Positions 16,318-24,845 of a stretch of DNA of 64,000 nucleotides are shown here, one piece after another. The notes below the pieces were generated by a model that worked only from the letters and a program-made list of their open reading frames with translations, was not told where the DNA came from and did not search any database. The stretch spans positions 1 to 64,000 of the forward strand of contig DJEL01000022.1 in assembly GCA_002432425.1 (NCBI GenBank), given 5' to 3'. The DNA comes from Lachnospiraceae bacterium UBA5899 (lineage in GTDB: Bacteria; Bacillota; Clostridia; Lachnospirales; Lachnospiraceae). Position 1 is the first letter of the stretch; each line of letters opens with the position of its first letter. The position numbers and the translations under genes are program-made.

Positions 16318-17153
16318 GTATTAAAATCATTATAGACTCGACCACCGATTTAACCAACAGTACCAGAAGCCGGGTAACGGTAGTGCCTCTTACCGTCTGC
16401 TTCGGTGCAGACGAATATATAGACGGTGTCAATCTGACACACAAGGAATTTTATGAGAAACTGATTGAAAGTGACACGCTTCCCACCACCAGCCAGGCGG
16501 CTCCTGCTGCCTTTATAAAGGTGTTGGATGAGGTCATGGAACCTAATGACAGTGCTGTCATTATTACTCTTTCTTCCAAGCTTTCCGGCACTTATCAGAG
16601 TGCGGTGATTGCTGCCTCCGACTATGAAAATGTCTACGTGGTGGACAGCAGCTCCGTTGCCATCGGCACTGCCATTTTGACCGAATTTGCCCTTCAGTGT
16701 CTGGATGAAGGCATGTCTGCCGCAGAAATTGCCGAAGCATTGGAACAGAAAAAAGAGGATGTCTGCCTGATTGCCATGCTTGACACCCTCGAATACCTGA
16801 AAAAAGGCGGCCGGATTTCTCCGACCGTAGCGTTTGCCGGAGGATTATTAAACATCAAGCCGGTTGTGAATATTGAAAACGGAGTCATAAATATTTTAGG
16901 AAAAGCCCGCGGCTCCAAGCAGGGCAACAATCTTTTGGTTCAGGAAATCCAGAAAGCAGGCGGCATTGATTTTTCCCTGCCCATTCTTTTGGGCTACACC
17001 GGTCTTACAGATGTGCTGCTCCGAAAATACATGGAGGACAGCAAAGCCCTTTGGAAAAACGGCACGGAAAACCTGCGCTACACCTCCATCGGCAGTGTAG
17101 TCGGAACCCATACCGGTCCGGGCGTCATCGCCGCCGCATTTTTCCGGAAATAA
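16314..17153 (+). CDS. DegV-family fatty-acid-binding protein (FakB-like)
   Basis: A 279-residue DegV protein, the family that binds one fatty acid and presents it to the FakA kinase. It begins with the family signature IKIIIDSTTDLTNS. It carries PTTSQAAPAAF (about 58-68), the conserved SSKLSGTYQSA (about 90-100), and the C-terminal glycine-rich GSVVGTHTGPGVIAAAF. All parts are present and length is normal. AAGAAAGGA precedes the ATG. A FakA-like fragment gene lies at 21658, but no complete FakA is in the window. Confidence 0.9.
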   Translation: MSIKIIIDSTTDLTNSTRSRVTVVPLTVCFGADEYIDGVNLTHKEFYEKLIESDTLPTTSQAAPAAFIKVLDEVMEPNDSAVIITLSSKLSGTYQSAVIAASDYENVYVVDSSSVAIGTAILTEFALQCLDEGMSAAEIAEALEQKKEDVCLIAMLDTLEYLKKGGRISPTVAFAGGLLNIKPVVNIENGVINILGKARGSKQGNNLLVQEIQKAGGIDFSLPILLGYTGLTDVLLRKYMEDSKALWKNGTENLRYTSIGSVVGTHTGPGVIAAAFFRK

Positions 17154-17156
17154 GTT

Positions 17157-18446
17157 TTACAGATTGCAAACCGCATATAACGGAATGTTTTTCATCCATC
17201 CCTGGTCCGTGTATTTCTTTGTCGAGAAACGCACCGCTTCCTGCGGATGAAATTTGTCGCAATAAGCTTTCAGACTTTGTGAACGAAGGTTGGTTTCCGC
17301 TTTTACTTCAATCGGAACAATGTCTTTTTCCTTCTGTATCAGGAAATCCTGCTCAAAGTTTGCATTCTCCGTTCCGTAATAATAGGGAGTGTATGGGGTA
17401 TCCGCTATCAACTGCTGCAGAACATACTGCTCTGTAAGCGCTCCCTTAAACTCTACAAAAATGTCATTGCCCTCTAAAATAGACTCTGCAGGCAGTTCAC
17501 TCAGTGCTCCCAGAAATCCCACATCAAGCACAAATAATTTATAGGCATTCATACTTTTGTACGCTTTCAAGGGCATATGGGGCTCGTTCACACGGCTCAC
17601 TTTATAGACAAGCCCGCAGTCAATAAGCCACTGAATGGCAATTTCATAGTCGCTGCTGCGTGCTCCTTTTTTTATCTGTCCGAAGAAAAATTTCTTATTT
17701 TCCTTTGCAAGCTGCATGGGGATGGAGTCCCAGACCATTCGTATCCTCGGCAATGTCTTAGCATCCACATGTTTGCCGAAATCGCCTTCATACTGCCTTA
17801 CAATATCACTCTGTATCCGGCGGACCTCCTGATAATCTTTCTGCACACTGAAAGCCTTTACTACCTCCGGCATGCCGCCCGTGTAATAATAATTTTTCAG
17901 CCAGAACAGATATTTATCGGAAAAATTATCGATTACTGTGTAATCTTTGGTCGCAAGGGCATCCGCTAAAGGCTTTTCTCCCATAGCGCATAAGAATTCG
18001 CGGAAATTCAGCGGATACAGGTCCAATATATCCACCTTGCCAACCGGGTAGGAAACACCTTCATGAATAGCGACACCCAAAAGAGAACCCGCCGCTATGA
18101 CATGGTACTCCGGCGCCCCCTCACAAAAATATTTCAATGACTCCAGAACCTTGGGCGTATCCTGAATTTCATCCAGAATAATAAGGGTATCTCCGGGAGT
18201 AATCGTCACGCCGGACTCAATGTTCAGGTTCATAATAATTCTCTGTATATCAAAATCCACCTGAAAAACATCATCCATACGCTTATTATTATAGAAAGAA
18301 ATATACGCCACTTTCTCGTAGCAGGTCTCGCCGAACTCCTTCATCAGCCAGGTTTTTCCCACCTGTCTGGCTCCCATAATAATCAGAGGCTTTCTGTCTT
18401 TTTTTTCTTTCCATACCTGAAGTTTTTCCATCGCAAATCTGAGCAT
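17157..18446 (-). CDS. AAA ATPase with DUF4143 domain
   Basis: About 430 residues from ATG 18446, preceded by AAGGTGGT; an upstream ATG at 18482 lacks such a site. Walker A is GARQVGKT at 25-32, and Walker B TLIILDEIQDT near 100. The C-terminal half is DUF4143 with a nuclease-like fold ending in IVPIEVKAE, the conserved E-x-K of restriction-endonuclease-like domains. These ATPases are common in gut anaerobes, often in multiple copies, and their function is unknown. It converges on degV with only 3 bases between. The upstream side holds the 33-bp repeat array. Confidence 0.85.
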   Translation of the reverse strand: MLRFAMEKLQVWKEKKDRKPLIIMGARQVGKTWLMKEFGETCYEKVAYISFYNNKRMDDVFQVDFDIQRIIMNLNIESGVTITPGDTLIILDEIQDTPKVLESLKYFCEGAPEYHVIAAGSLLGVAIHEGVSYPVGKVDILDLYPLNFREFLCAMGEKPLADALATKDYTVIDNFSDKYLFWLKNYYYTGGMPEVVKAFSVQKDYQEVRRIQSDIVRQYEGDFGKHVDAKTLPRIRMVWDSIPMQLAKENKKFFFGQIKKGARSSDYEIAIQWLIDCGLVYKVSRVNEPHMPLKAYKSMNAYKLFVLDVGFLGALSELPAESILEGNDIFVEFKGALTEQYVLQQLIADTPYTPYYYGTENANFEQDFLIQKEKDIVPIEVKAETNLRSQSLKAYCDKFHPQEAVRFSTKKYTDQGWMKNIPLYAVCNL

Positions 18447-18477
18447 AATGACAACCACCTTCCCTATAAAGCAGTAT

Positions 18478-18675
18478 ATCACATTTTTTGCCGGCTATTC
18501 AATGGCAATTTCACATTTTTCGTTACCTGATTTATGCCATTCTCAACACTTTTCGGCACCTGAATTATGTGCAACTCAACATTTTTTCGTACCTCATTTA
18601 TGCCGTACTCTACATTTTTCGGTACCTGAGTTCTGTGCAACCCAACATTTTTCGGCACCTGGCTTACACCTTCCC
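18478..18675. repeat. Six-copy 33-bp tandem repeat array
   Basis: Units start at 18478, 18511, 18544, 18577, 18610 and 18643, each 33 bases. The core TTTTTCGGYACCTGA is shared, and the first unit is the most diverged. Ends alternate between two types (TTATGCC and TGTGCAAC), giving a 66-bp higher-order period. No spacers are present. The array fills the gap between the DUF4143 and MATE genes and its last unit runs into the MATE stop codon. The 33-base period (11 codons) leaves long open frames on the plus strand. Confidence 0.85.
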
Positions 18676-20001
18676 GCGCTTTTTCAGCACCAGCATGAAG
18701 CCCAGGCAGAGAAGCAACTGGACAATGGAAGACAGCGGTGTGGCGAGTCCGATTTTGAAAAGGTTAGTGTCCGGTCTGAGGCTCATAAAGTAAGACACCG
18801 GCACACGCACGCCCAGCGCACCGATAATTCCCTGTATCATAACGAATTTTGTGCGTCCTATTCCGTTATAGAAACCGGTGTAGCAGAAGAAAATAGCCGT
18901 GAACATGCAGTCAATGGCATATGCCTTCAGATAATCAACCGCCGCGGCAATGACATCCGCCTCCGGGGAGAAAATGCCCGCCAGCAGGTCGCCGTGGAAA
19001 TATGTCAGGAAAAACATTCCCACGCCAATCACAAAGGAAACCAATGCGCCGTAATGTAAGGCTTTTTTTGCTCTGTCTATGTGCCCTGCACCGTAATTCT
19101 GTGCAACAAATGCCGAAATGGACTGCATGAAAGCGGAAGAAATCAACATGATAAAGGCGCAGACCTTTTCTGCCACACCGACACCTGCGGAGGCAATGAC
19201 GCCCATGGAATTGACAATGGCAAGAATAATCAGAAACGACATGCTCACCAGTAAATCCTGCAGGGCAATAGGCGCTCCGAGAGCGGTGATTTTCCCTAAT
19301 GTTTCCTTATGAATACGCAGACTTTCTTTTTTCAGGATAAACGGCAGCTCCTTTTTCCGGATAAACAGGAAGGAGGCAATCACGCTGATAACCTGTGCCA
19401 GCACCGTTGCCAGTGCGGCTCCCTCAGTGCCCATGTTAAATACCGCGCACAAAAGCAGGTCACCCGTAATGTTGCATACGCAGGCAATCGCCACCGTGAG
19501 AAGCGGCGTCCGGGAATCCCCGATGCCTCTGAAAATGCAGCCAATCAGGTTATATGCCACAATCATCACCATACCGCCGCCGCAAATCCGGACGTAAGCC
19601 ACAGTTTTATCGAAAGCTTCTGCGGGTGCATTCATGACACTGCTAATCTGCGGTGCAAAAAGCACAAGCAAAATTGTCATAATAACAGCAATGATGCCGA
19701 ACATAATCATGGCATTCCCCACTGTTCTGCCGCTGTCTTCCTTTTTCCCGCAGCCAATCTGCTGCCCTAAGTACACCGTTGTGCCCATGGCAAAGCTGCT
19801 TATTAAGTTCGTCAGGGTCATCATAATCTGGGAGCCGGTGGACACGGCGGAGACGTCCGCCGATGTGGCAAATTTTCCTACTATCAGAAGATCCACAGCT
19901 CCGTACATTGCCTGTAAAAACAGGGCAAACAGAACCGGCAGTGCAAATAAAATCAGCGGTCCTACGATTTTTCCTTCCGTAAAAGTTGTCTTCTTTTCCA
20001 T
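18664..20001 (-). CDS. MATE-family multidrug exporter (first of three)
   Basis: A 445-residue exporter with twelve membrane helices in two halves, of the NorM/DinF-like MATE branch. Typical family features are the N-terminal FALPVLFALFLQAMYGAVDLLIVGKF, and a corresponding start of the second half (LGAPIALQDLLVSMSFLIIL). It probably exports cationic compounds by Na+ or H+ exchange; substrate unknown. GGAGAGAGGAT precedes the ATG. The 3' end touches the 33-bp repeat array. Two 32-bp direct repeats (20021-20083) lie upstream. Confidence 0.9.
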   Translation of the reverse strand: MEKKTTFTEGKIVGPLILFALPVLFALFLQAMYGAVDLLIVGKFATSADVSAVSTGSQIMMTLTNLISSFAMGTTVYLGQQIGCGKKEDSGRTVGNAMIMFGIIAVIMTILLVLFAPQISSVMNAPAEAFDKTVAYVRICGGGMVMIVAYNLIGCIFRGIGDSRTPLLTVAIACVCNITGDLLLCAVFNMGTEGAALATVLAQVISVIASFLFIRKKELPFILKKESLRIHKETLGKITALGAPIALQDLLVSMSFLIILAIVNSMGVIASAGVGVAEKVCAFIMLISSAFMQSISAFVAQNYGAGHIDRAKKALHYGALVSFVIGVGMFFLTYFHGDLLAGIFSPEADVIAAAVDYLKAYAIDCMFTAIFFCYTGFYNGIGRTKFVMIQGIIGALGVRVPVSYFMSLRPDTNLFKIGLATPLSSIVQLLLCLGFMLVLKKRGKV

Positions 20002-20020
20002 AGCTTCTATCCTCTCTCCT

Positions 20021-20083
20021 AAATAAAGAATGCGGCAAAATATTTCCTGTCAAATAAAATGAATATGACAAAACATTTCCTGC
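20021..20083. repeat. Two ~32-bp direct repeats upstream of a MATE gene
   Basis: Unit 1 (20021-20051) and unit 2 (20052-20083) share AAATAAA near the start and a CAAAAYATTTCCTG core near the end. They lie in the promoter region of the MATE gene and before the MFS terminator. They could be regulator sites. Confidence 0.5.
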
Positions 20084-20094
20084 CATATAAAAAA

Positions 20095-20135
20095 CCGGAT
20101 AAGACGCAGGTATTTCAACCCGCCATCTTATCCGG
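20095..20135 (-). terminator. Terminator of the MFS exporter gene
   Basis: CCGGATAAGA (20095-20104) pairs with TCTTATCCGG (20126-20135). On the minus strand it is followed by TTTTTTATA. It lies about 70 bases past the MFS stop codon. Confidence 0.85.
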
Positions 20136-20203
20136 CTATTGTTTCTTACGAACAAATTGCCCTCCGATGAACACCGGAAGTATACTATAGAATTTTAGGA
20201 AAG

Positions 20204-21478
20204 TCAATCACAGTATTTATATTTCTTAAGCCTGCTGCCGGTTATCAGACACAACAGAGTACCGATTACCCCAAGAAGAAACATCATAAGCGCCGCTCCG
20301 GAGCCTTTCCCGCTTCCGAACAACGCCGTCAGCACCGGTGACGCGGCATGCCTTGCCATGAAAGGCTCGCATACATTGTCCACCATAAAGCCGCCCCAGA
20401 AAAGTCCTATGGGAATGGTGAAAAACTGAAGTGTATTTCTGCAGGCATACACTCTTCCCTGAAGTTCGACAGGAATGGTATTCCGCATGATAACATCCAG
20501 ATTGGCACTCATAACCGGTACAAGCAGCCAGCCTATCAACTGTCCCACGCACCAGAGTATGGGCGACCTTGCCAGTCCCATCAGATAATTTTCCGTACCA
20601 AGGGAAAAAAGCATGGTAAGATACACCACTTTTACTCTGTTTTTGGGCTTTGGCATGAAAGTAACCATCACGCTTCCGATTGCCATGGCAATTCCGGCAA
20701 AGGATGTAACAATCCCCAGAACCGCCGTCCCGCCTCTCGGGTTGGGAATGACAAGTCCCGGTAAAACCGCATCAAAGGCGGAAGAAACCAGATTGACACC
20801 CGACATAAAAAGAATGAGGGTCAAAATCATAGGAGTTTTCCGCAGAAAAACAATTCCCTCTTTTGCCAGTGTCAGAAAACTTTCTCTTTTGTTTTTACCG
20901 GTATCCGGCAACCGGATAAACGAAGCCAGTGCCACAAACGCTATGAGAAAGCTGCACAAGTCCACACCGATTACCACATCCAGCCCCGCCAGACCGTAAA
21001 GTGCCGTCGCAATAAGCGGGTTCAGGATAGATATCAGCGACCGCGAAAATGACTGAAAGCCGCTGGTCTTCTGGTAATCATCCTTATTGACAATCAGCGT
21101 CATTGCCACTTCCGAAGCCGGCTGCTGAACCGTATTCATCAGCCCGGAAAAAGCATTTATCGCATAAAGATGCCAGACCGCCAGACTGTCCGTTTTATAA
21201 AGAAGAAACACCGCAACCGTACAGGCGGCAGCCAGTGTGTCACAGACAAGCATGGTTTTCTTTTTGTCAAAATGGTCTGTCAGTGCTCCGGCAAAAATAC
21301 TCATCAGCACATACGGTGCGTACGAACATAAGGTAAGCGCCGCCGTACTTAAGGATGAGCCTGTTTTTTCATACAGCCACAGAGTCATGGCAAATGCTGT
21401 GATGCTGCTTCCCAACTGGGATAAGCTCTGCGTGCTCCATAAAATATAAAAATCATTTAATCTGTTTTTCTTATTCAT
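20204..21478 (-). CDS. MFS exporter, macrolide-efflux-like, under leader attenuation
   Basis: A 424-residue major-facilitator exporter with twelve membrane helices. It starts FYILWSTQSLSQLGSSITAF and carries the loop motif GALTDHFDKKKTM between helices 2 and 3. This resembles the Mef/enterobactin exporter branch (MFS_3). The ribosome-binding site AAGGAG (21491-21486) lies inside an 11-bp hairpin of its leader, next to a 12-codon leader ORF. That architecture is known for inducible macrolide and phenicol resistance genes, so drug-inducible export is the best guess. The exact substrate is inference. Confidence 0.9.
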   Translation of the reverse strand: MNKKNRLNDFYILWSTQSLSQLGSSITAFAMTLWLYEKTGSSLSTAALTLCSYAPYVLMSIFAGALTDHFDKKKTMLVCDTLAAACTVAVFLLYKTDSLAVWHLYAINAFSGLMNTVQQPASEVAMTLIVNKDDYQKTSGFQSFSRSLISILNPLIATALYGLAGLDVVIGVDLCSFLIAFVALASFIRLPDTGKNKRESFLTLAKEGIVFLRKTPMILTLILFMSGVNLVSSAFDAVLPGLVIPNPRGGTAVLGIVTSFAGIAMAIGSVMVTFMPKPKNRVKVVYLTMLFSLGTENYLMGLARSPILWCVGQLIGWLLVPVMSANLDVIMRNTIPVELQGRVYACRNTLQFFTIPIGLFWGGFMVDNVCEPFMARHAASPVLTALFGSGKGSGAALMMFLLGVIGTLLCLITGSRLKKYKYCD

Positions 21479-21480
21479 TT

Positions 21481-21578
21481 CTTTGCTCCTTCATTATAAT
21501 TTCACTGTGTAAGAAGCAAAGTCTGAGGATTAACTACCTCAGTAACCTCCATGCAGTCTCCTCAGACTCTGCATGGAG
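21481..21578 (-). promoter_or_regulatory. Translational attenuator of the MFS gene
   Basis: Read on the minus strand: S1 CTCCATGCAG (21578-21569), S2 AGTCTGAGGA (21568-21559), S1' CTGCATGGAG (21556-21547), S2' TCCTCAGACT (21529-21520), S3 CTTTGCTTCTT (21521-21511), S3' AAGGAGCAAAG (21491-21481). S1:S1' is 10 perfect bp, and S3:S3' is 11 bp with one wobble and buries the ribosome-binding site. The alternative, 14-nt S2 extended (21572-21559) with S2' extended (21529-21516), uses one G-U pair and excludes both other stems. Masking S1 by a ribosome on the leader ORF would free S2 and expose the ribosome-binding site. Confidence 0.8.
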
Positions 21579-21600
21579 CTAATGCAATACAAAGACGCAT
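21562..21600 (-). CDS. 12-codon leader peptide of the MFS attenuator
   Basis: MRLCIALAPCRV and TGA. The ATG at 21600 follows AAGGGGAGG with a 6-base spacing, a near-ideal ribosome-binding site. Codons 8-11 lie in attenuator segment S1, and the stop codon lies in S2. The MRL start recalls ErmD-type leader peptides, on which macrolide-bound ribosomes stall (established for that family). The codon after MRL is Cys rather than Arg, so drug specificity is open. A TGTGATAAT extended -10 lies just upstream, close to the ribosome-binding site. Confidence 0.7.
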   Translation of the reverse strand: MRLCIALAPCRV

Positions 21601-21657
21601 TGAAATCCTCCCCTTATTATCACATATCCCTCATAAGGTATGTAACTACGGACTTAA

Positions 21658-21909
21658 TTAGCCCTTTAATCCTCTTGCCTGTCTGTCCATGTCTTCTACA
21701 ACGATGTCGTAGATTTCGCCGAGGGATGCGCAGTACTCCAGCACCTTCCAGGGCTCGTTGGTATGGAAATGAATTTTAATCAGTTCGTCGTCGCCAACGG
21801 CTAAAAGGCAGTCGCCCTTGAAATTCTCTGTGAAGTAATCACTGATGACATCCTCGTCTAAGTCGTGTCCTTCAATCAATAACTGTGTATCATATCTGAA
21901 TTCTATCAT
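21658..21909 (-). CDS. Stand-alone FakA/DAK2-related C-terminal domain protein
   Basis: 83 residues matching the end of the Dak-phosphatase region of FakA-like fatty acid kinases: YDTQLLIEG near the start, then GDDELIKIHFHTNEPWKVLEY and a final ENMR-type helix (EDMDRQARG). Full FakA is over 500 residues. The gene has its own ribosome-binding site (GAGGATTTTCC) and an intact frame, so it is a separate small protein rather than a recent truncation. It may act with DegV proteins (inference). It lies upstream of the MFS leader, and read-through could contribute to MFS expression. Confidence 0.7.
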   Translation of the reverse strand: MIEFRYDTQLLIEGHDLDEDVISDYFTENFKGDCLLAVGDDELIKIHFHTNEPWKVLEYCASLGEIYDIVVEDMDRQARGLKG

Positions 21910-21975
21910 GGAAAATCCTCCTGAAAATTTATTTTACCTCTGTATTATAAAGGCTCATGGCGCAGTTTGCAAGTG

Positions 21976-22485
21976 CTAACCTATGCAGTAGCCGGCGGCT
22001 TTCATGTCCCGCCCGGTCTGTATGTAATGCTGTGCGCTTTCTTCCAGTCCGGCTATTTCCTCCGGGGTAAGCGCCCGGGTCACCTTAGCAGGTCTGCCCA
22101 TGACCATAGAGCCGTCCGGAATATTCTGATGCTCCAGAACGAGGCTCCCCGCTGCCACCAGACAATTTTTCCCGATGACGCTGCCGTTCATGACGGTGGC
22201 TCCCATGCCAATCAGGGTATTGTCCCCTATTTTACAGCCATGAACAATGGCATTGTGTCCTACCGTAACGTGGTTTCCGATAATCGCCGGGTTCACAGGG
22301 GAAGTGTGGATGGTACAGTTGTCCTGAATATTAGTGCCGTTTCCGATAACAATTTTATTGTCATTTCCTCTGAGTACCGCATAGAATAAAACAGTACTGT
22401 CCTCGCCAATCGTCACATCCCCGATAACCACCGAGTCTTTGACAATATTGGCGGATTTTGCTATGGTGCCGGTTACATTTATCAT
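21976..22485 (-). CDS. Gamma carbonic anhydrase-like hexapeptide-repeat protein
   Basis: A 169-residue left-handed beta-helix protein of the gamma carbonic anhydrase/YrdA-like family. Hexapeptide repeats run from about residue 10 to 130 (for example VVIGDVTIGEDSTVL). The metal-binding histidines are in the conserved places: CTIHTS, VGHNAIVHGC. A C-terminal helix (EEIAGLEESAQHYI) ends the protein. It probably is a zinc- or iron-dependent carbonic anhydrase or a relative lacking activity. GGAGGGATATCTT precedes the ATG. Neighbours give no context. Confidence 0.9.
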   Translation of the reverse strand: MINVTGTIAKSANIVKDSVVIGDVTIGEDSTVLFYAVLRGNDNKIVIGNGTNIQDNCTIHTSPVNPAIIGNHVTVGHNAIVHGCKIGDNTLIGMGATVMNGSVIGKNCLVAAGSLVLEHQNIPDGSMVMGRPAKVTRALTPEEIAGLEESAQHYIQTGRDMKAAGYCIG

Positions 22486-22541
22486 AAGATATCCCTCCGT
22501 AATGTATATCCTTTCCTTTTCGCTCCGATGTCAAATTCCGT

Positions 22542-23291
22542 TCAGCCGTTTAACAGCTTCTTCCGCTCCTTGTAGTCCGGCATGATTTCCGCCACCAGCG
22601 CCCAGAACGCCTTTGAATGGTCGGGATGGGCAAAATGGGCAAATTCATGCACCACTACATATTCAATGGCTTCTTTCGGGTAAAAAATCAATTTGCTGTT
22701 CAGCGTAATTTTGCCGGTCTGCGGCTGGCAGGAACCCCATCTGGACGTCATGGCGCGGACGGTCCAGACCGGATACGGCGCTCCGTAAGGAACAAACTGC
22801 GGGTATGCCCAGTCGATAATTTCCGAAAAAGTCTTCCGGGTGAAAAAACGCATCCATTTTTCCATCATATTCTTTTTGTGGGGATAATGGTCGGGCCATT
22901 TTGTCCGCAGCACAAGGCTGTCATCTCGGAAGAAAATTTCCTCCCGCCCGGCCGGAGAAGACTTTTCGTCCGCTGCACCGGTTTCCTCCACCACCAGGGT
23001 ATAGTCGCGCCCCAACAGGCGGAAGATTTCCCCGGTTTCATAATTGTGGGGCCGGTCGCCGGTTTCCTCCCGACGTTTTTCCACACGTTCAAGCGCTTCT
23101 AAAATAAACGGCGCTTTGCTTTCCACAAACTTGTCCACGTAGGTTGCCGGAACCCGCCTGTGTGCGGACACCGCTACCTCCCCATTGCTCTTAATGCGCA
23201 GATTGATGTATTTTACCTGTTTTCGGGTAAGCACGTAAGAAATGGTATAGGCTGCATCTTCTGTTTTGTAATAAATATGTCTGATTTCCAT
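22542..23291 (-). CDS. YgjP/DUF45-type metallopeptidase-like protein
   Basis: About 250 residues. The C-terminal half carries the signature SRWGSCQPQTGKI, the zinc site HEFAHFAHPDHSKAFW (HExxH with a third His further on), and PDYKERKKLL. This matches the M48-related YgjP/WLM-like family of cytoplasmic zinc peptidases. The N-terminal beta-rich part (KYINLRIKSNGEVAVSAHRRVP) is also typical. Start: ATG 23291, with AAAAAGGAG 13 bases upstream; an ATG at 23333 would add 14 residues. Function in the cell is unknown. Confidence 0.85.
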   Translation of the reverse strand: MEIRHIYYKTEDAAYTISYVLTRKQVKYINLRIKSNGEVAVSAHRRVPATYVDKFVESKAPFILEALERVEKRREETGDRPHNYETGEIFRLLGRDYTLVVEETGAADEKSSPAGREEIFFRDDSLVLRTKWPDHYPHKKNMMEKWMRFFTRKTFSEIIDWAYPQFVPYGAPYPVWTVRAMTSRWGSCQPQTGKITLNSKLIFYPKEAIEYVVVHEFAHFAHPDHSKAFWALVAEIMPDYKERKKLLNG

Positions 23292-23444
23292 GTATGCTAT
23301 TATACTCCTTTTTCCCCGGATTGACATTCCCAAAATGCAGTTCTATAATGCCAGCAGAAAGATTGCAACTATAAAAAGCCAAAATGAAAAGTCTAAAAGC
23401 TTACATGTAAACAGGTTAAAAAGCAGTAAAATTTGCAGGAAAGA

Positions 23445-24845
23445 ATGAAAGCTATGAAAGAATTAAACAGAAATGGACTAAATGAAAAAGAAGCACAGTA
23501 CCGGAAAATGACGGAAACGCCGGTAGTAAAACTGATTTTGGAGCTGAGCCTTCCCACCACCGTCAGCATGCTGGTTACGAATTTATATAATATGGTAGAT
23601 ACTTATTTTGTCAGCGGTATCAGCTTAAGCGCCTCCGGTGCGGTGGGCATCGTTTTCGGGCTTATGGCAATTATTCAGGCGTTTGGTTTTATGTTCGGAC
23701 ACGGTTCCGGCAGCAATATCAGCCGCCTGTTGGGTGCAAGAAATACCGAGCGGGCAAGACATTTTTCCGCAAACGGCTTTTATCTTTCTCTTGCCAGCGG
23801 TCTGTTTATTATGATAATGGGGCTGCTGTTTTTAACACCGCTCTGCCGGCTGCTCGGCAGCACCGACACCATTCTGCCCTATGCACGCACCTATGCCTTT
23901 TACATCCTGCTGTCCGCTCCCGCCATGACCACAAGCTGCGTGATGAACAACATTCTGCGCTACGAGGGGCATGCTTCCTTTGCCATGGTAGGATTGATTT
24001 CCGGCAGCATTATCAACATGGGCGGCGATGCGCTTTTTGTGTCCGGCCTTTCCATGGGAATTACGGGCGCGGGGCTTTCCACCATGATTTCCCAGTACAT
24101 TTCCTTCTTCATCCTGCTCTGGTTCTTCCTGCGCGGAAAAGTGCAGAGCAGCTTTGCACCGCGTTATATCAATCTGAATGCAAAGGATATCTGGAACATC
24201 GTTTCCACCGGTTTCCCCAGTATGCTGCGGCAGGGCATGGGCAGTGTTTCCACCATGGCTCTTAACTGGCTCGCCGCTCCTTACGGAGATGCCGCCATTG
24301 CTGCTTTAAGCGTGGTTGCCCGTATTTTCAACTTCCTCTACAGTGTGGCGCTCGGCATCGGTCAGGGTTTCCAGCCGGTTTCTTCCTTTAATTATGGGGC
24401 AAAAAAATATCCCCGGGTGCGGAAAGCATTTCTGTTTACCCTGGGACTCAGTACCTGTATTATGTTGTGTTTCGGCGTATTGGGATTTATTTTCGATAAA
24501 AAACTGATTGCCATGTTTTTACAAGACGCGCAGGCTGCGGACATCGCTGTCTACACCCTGCGCCTGCAGTGCGTCACCCTTGCTTTCGTGCCGGTGTGCA
24601 TCTGCGGAAATATGCTCTTCCAGTCCATCGGTCTTGCCGGAAGAGCTTCCTTTTTATCCTCGCTGCGAAGCGGACTGATTTTCATTCCCGCTCTGTTCCT
24701 TTTAACGCCATTCTTTCACCTGAAAGGCATCGAATGGTCGCAGTCCGTTGCGGATGTGCTTTCCGCCGCCATTTCCCTCCCTTTTATTTGGAAGATTTTG
24801 CAGCAGCTAAACGTTTCGACGGACGATAAATCATCAGCGCAATAA
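23445..24845 (+). CDS. MATE-family exporter (second of three)
   Basis: About 467 residues with twelve membrane helices; begins its core at VVKLILELSLPTTVSMLVTN and second half at GFPSMLRQGMGSVSTM. Start is ATG 23445 or 23454; the frame opens with a TTG at 23433, and AGGAAAG lies 1-2 bases before the first ATG, so 23454 is plausible. It differs clearly from the neighbouring MATE proteins and belongs to another branch. The last 62 bases overlap tail to tail with the MATE gene at 24784, so both termini are read on opposite strands. Confidence 0.9.
   Translation: MKAMKELNRNGLNEKEAQYRKMTETPVVKLILELSLPTTVSMLVTNLYNMVDTYFVSGISLSASGAVGIVFGLMAIIQAFGFMFGHGSGSNISRLLGARNTERARHFSANGFYLSLASGLFIMIMGLLFLTPLCRLLGSTDTILPYARTYAFYILLSAPAMTTSCVMNNILRYEGHASFAMVGLISGSIINMGGDALFVSGLSMGITGAGLSTMISQYISFFILLWFFLRGKVQSSFAPRYINLNAKDIWNIVSTGFPSMLRQGMGSVSTMALNWLAAPYGDAAIAALSVVARIFNFLYSVALGIGQGFQPVSSFNYGAKKYPRVRKAFLFTLGLSTCIMLCFGVLGFIFDKKLIAMFLQDAQAADIAVYTLRLQCVTLAFVPVCICGNMLFQSIGLAGRASFLSSLRSGLIFIPALFLLTPFFHLKGIEWSQSVADVLSAAISLPFIWKILQQLNVSTDDKSSAQ

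Noticed and set aside
18478..18675. Possible CRISPR array
   Set aside because: Units are contiguous, 33 bp, and degenerate with alternate ends. There are no unique spacers and no cas genes near.
18448..19059. 203-codon plus-strand ORF with 11-residue repeats
   Set aside because: The repeats come from the 33-bp DNA array, and the rest is antisense to the MATE gene. No ribosome-binding site.
21520..21578. Simple H-type pseudoknot in the MFS leader
   Set aside because: S1:S1' and S2:S2' are interleaved, but two full 10-bp stems with a zero-base first loop would be strained. Alternative, mutually exclusive pairing explains the sites better, together with the leader ORF.
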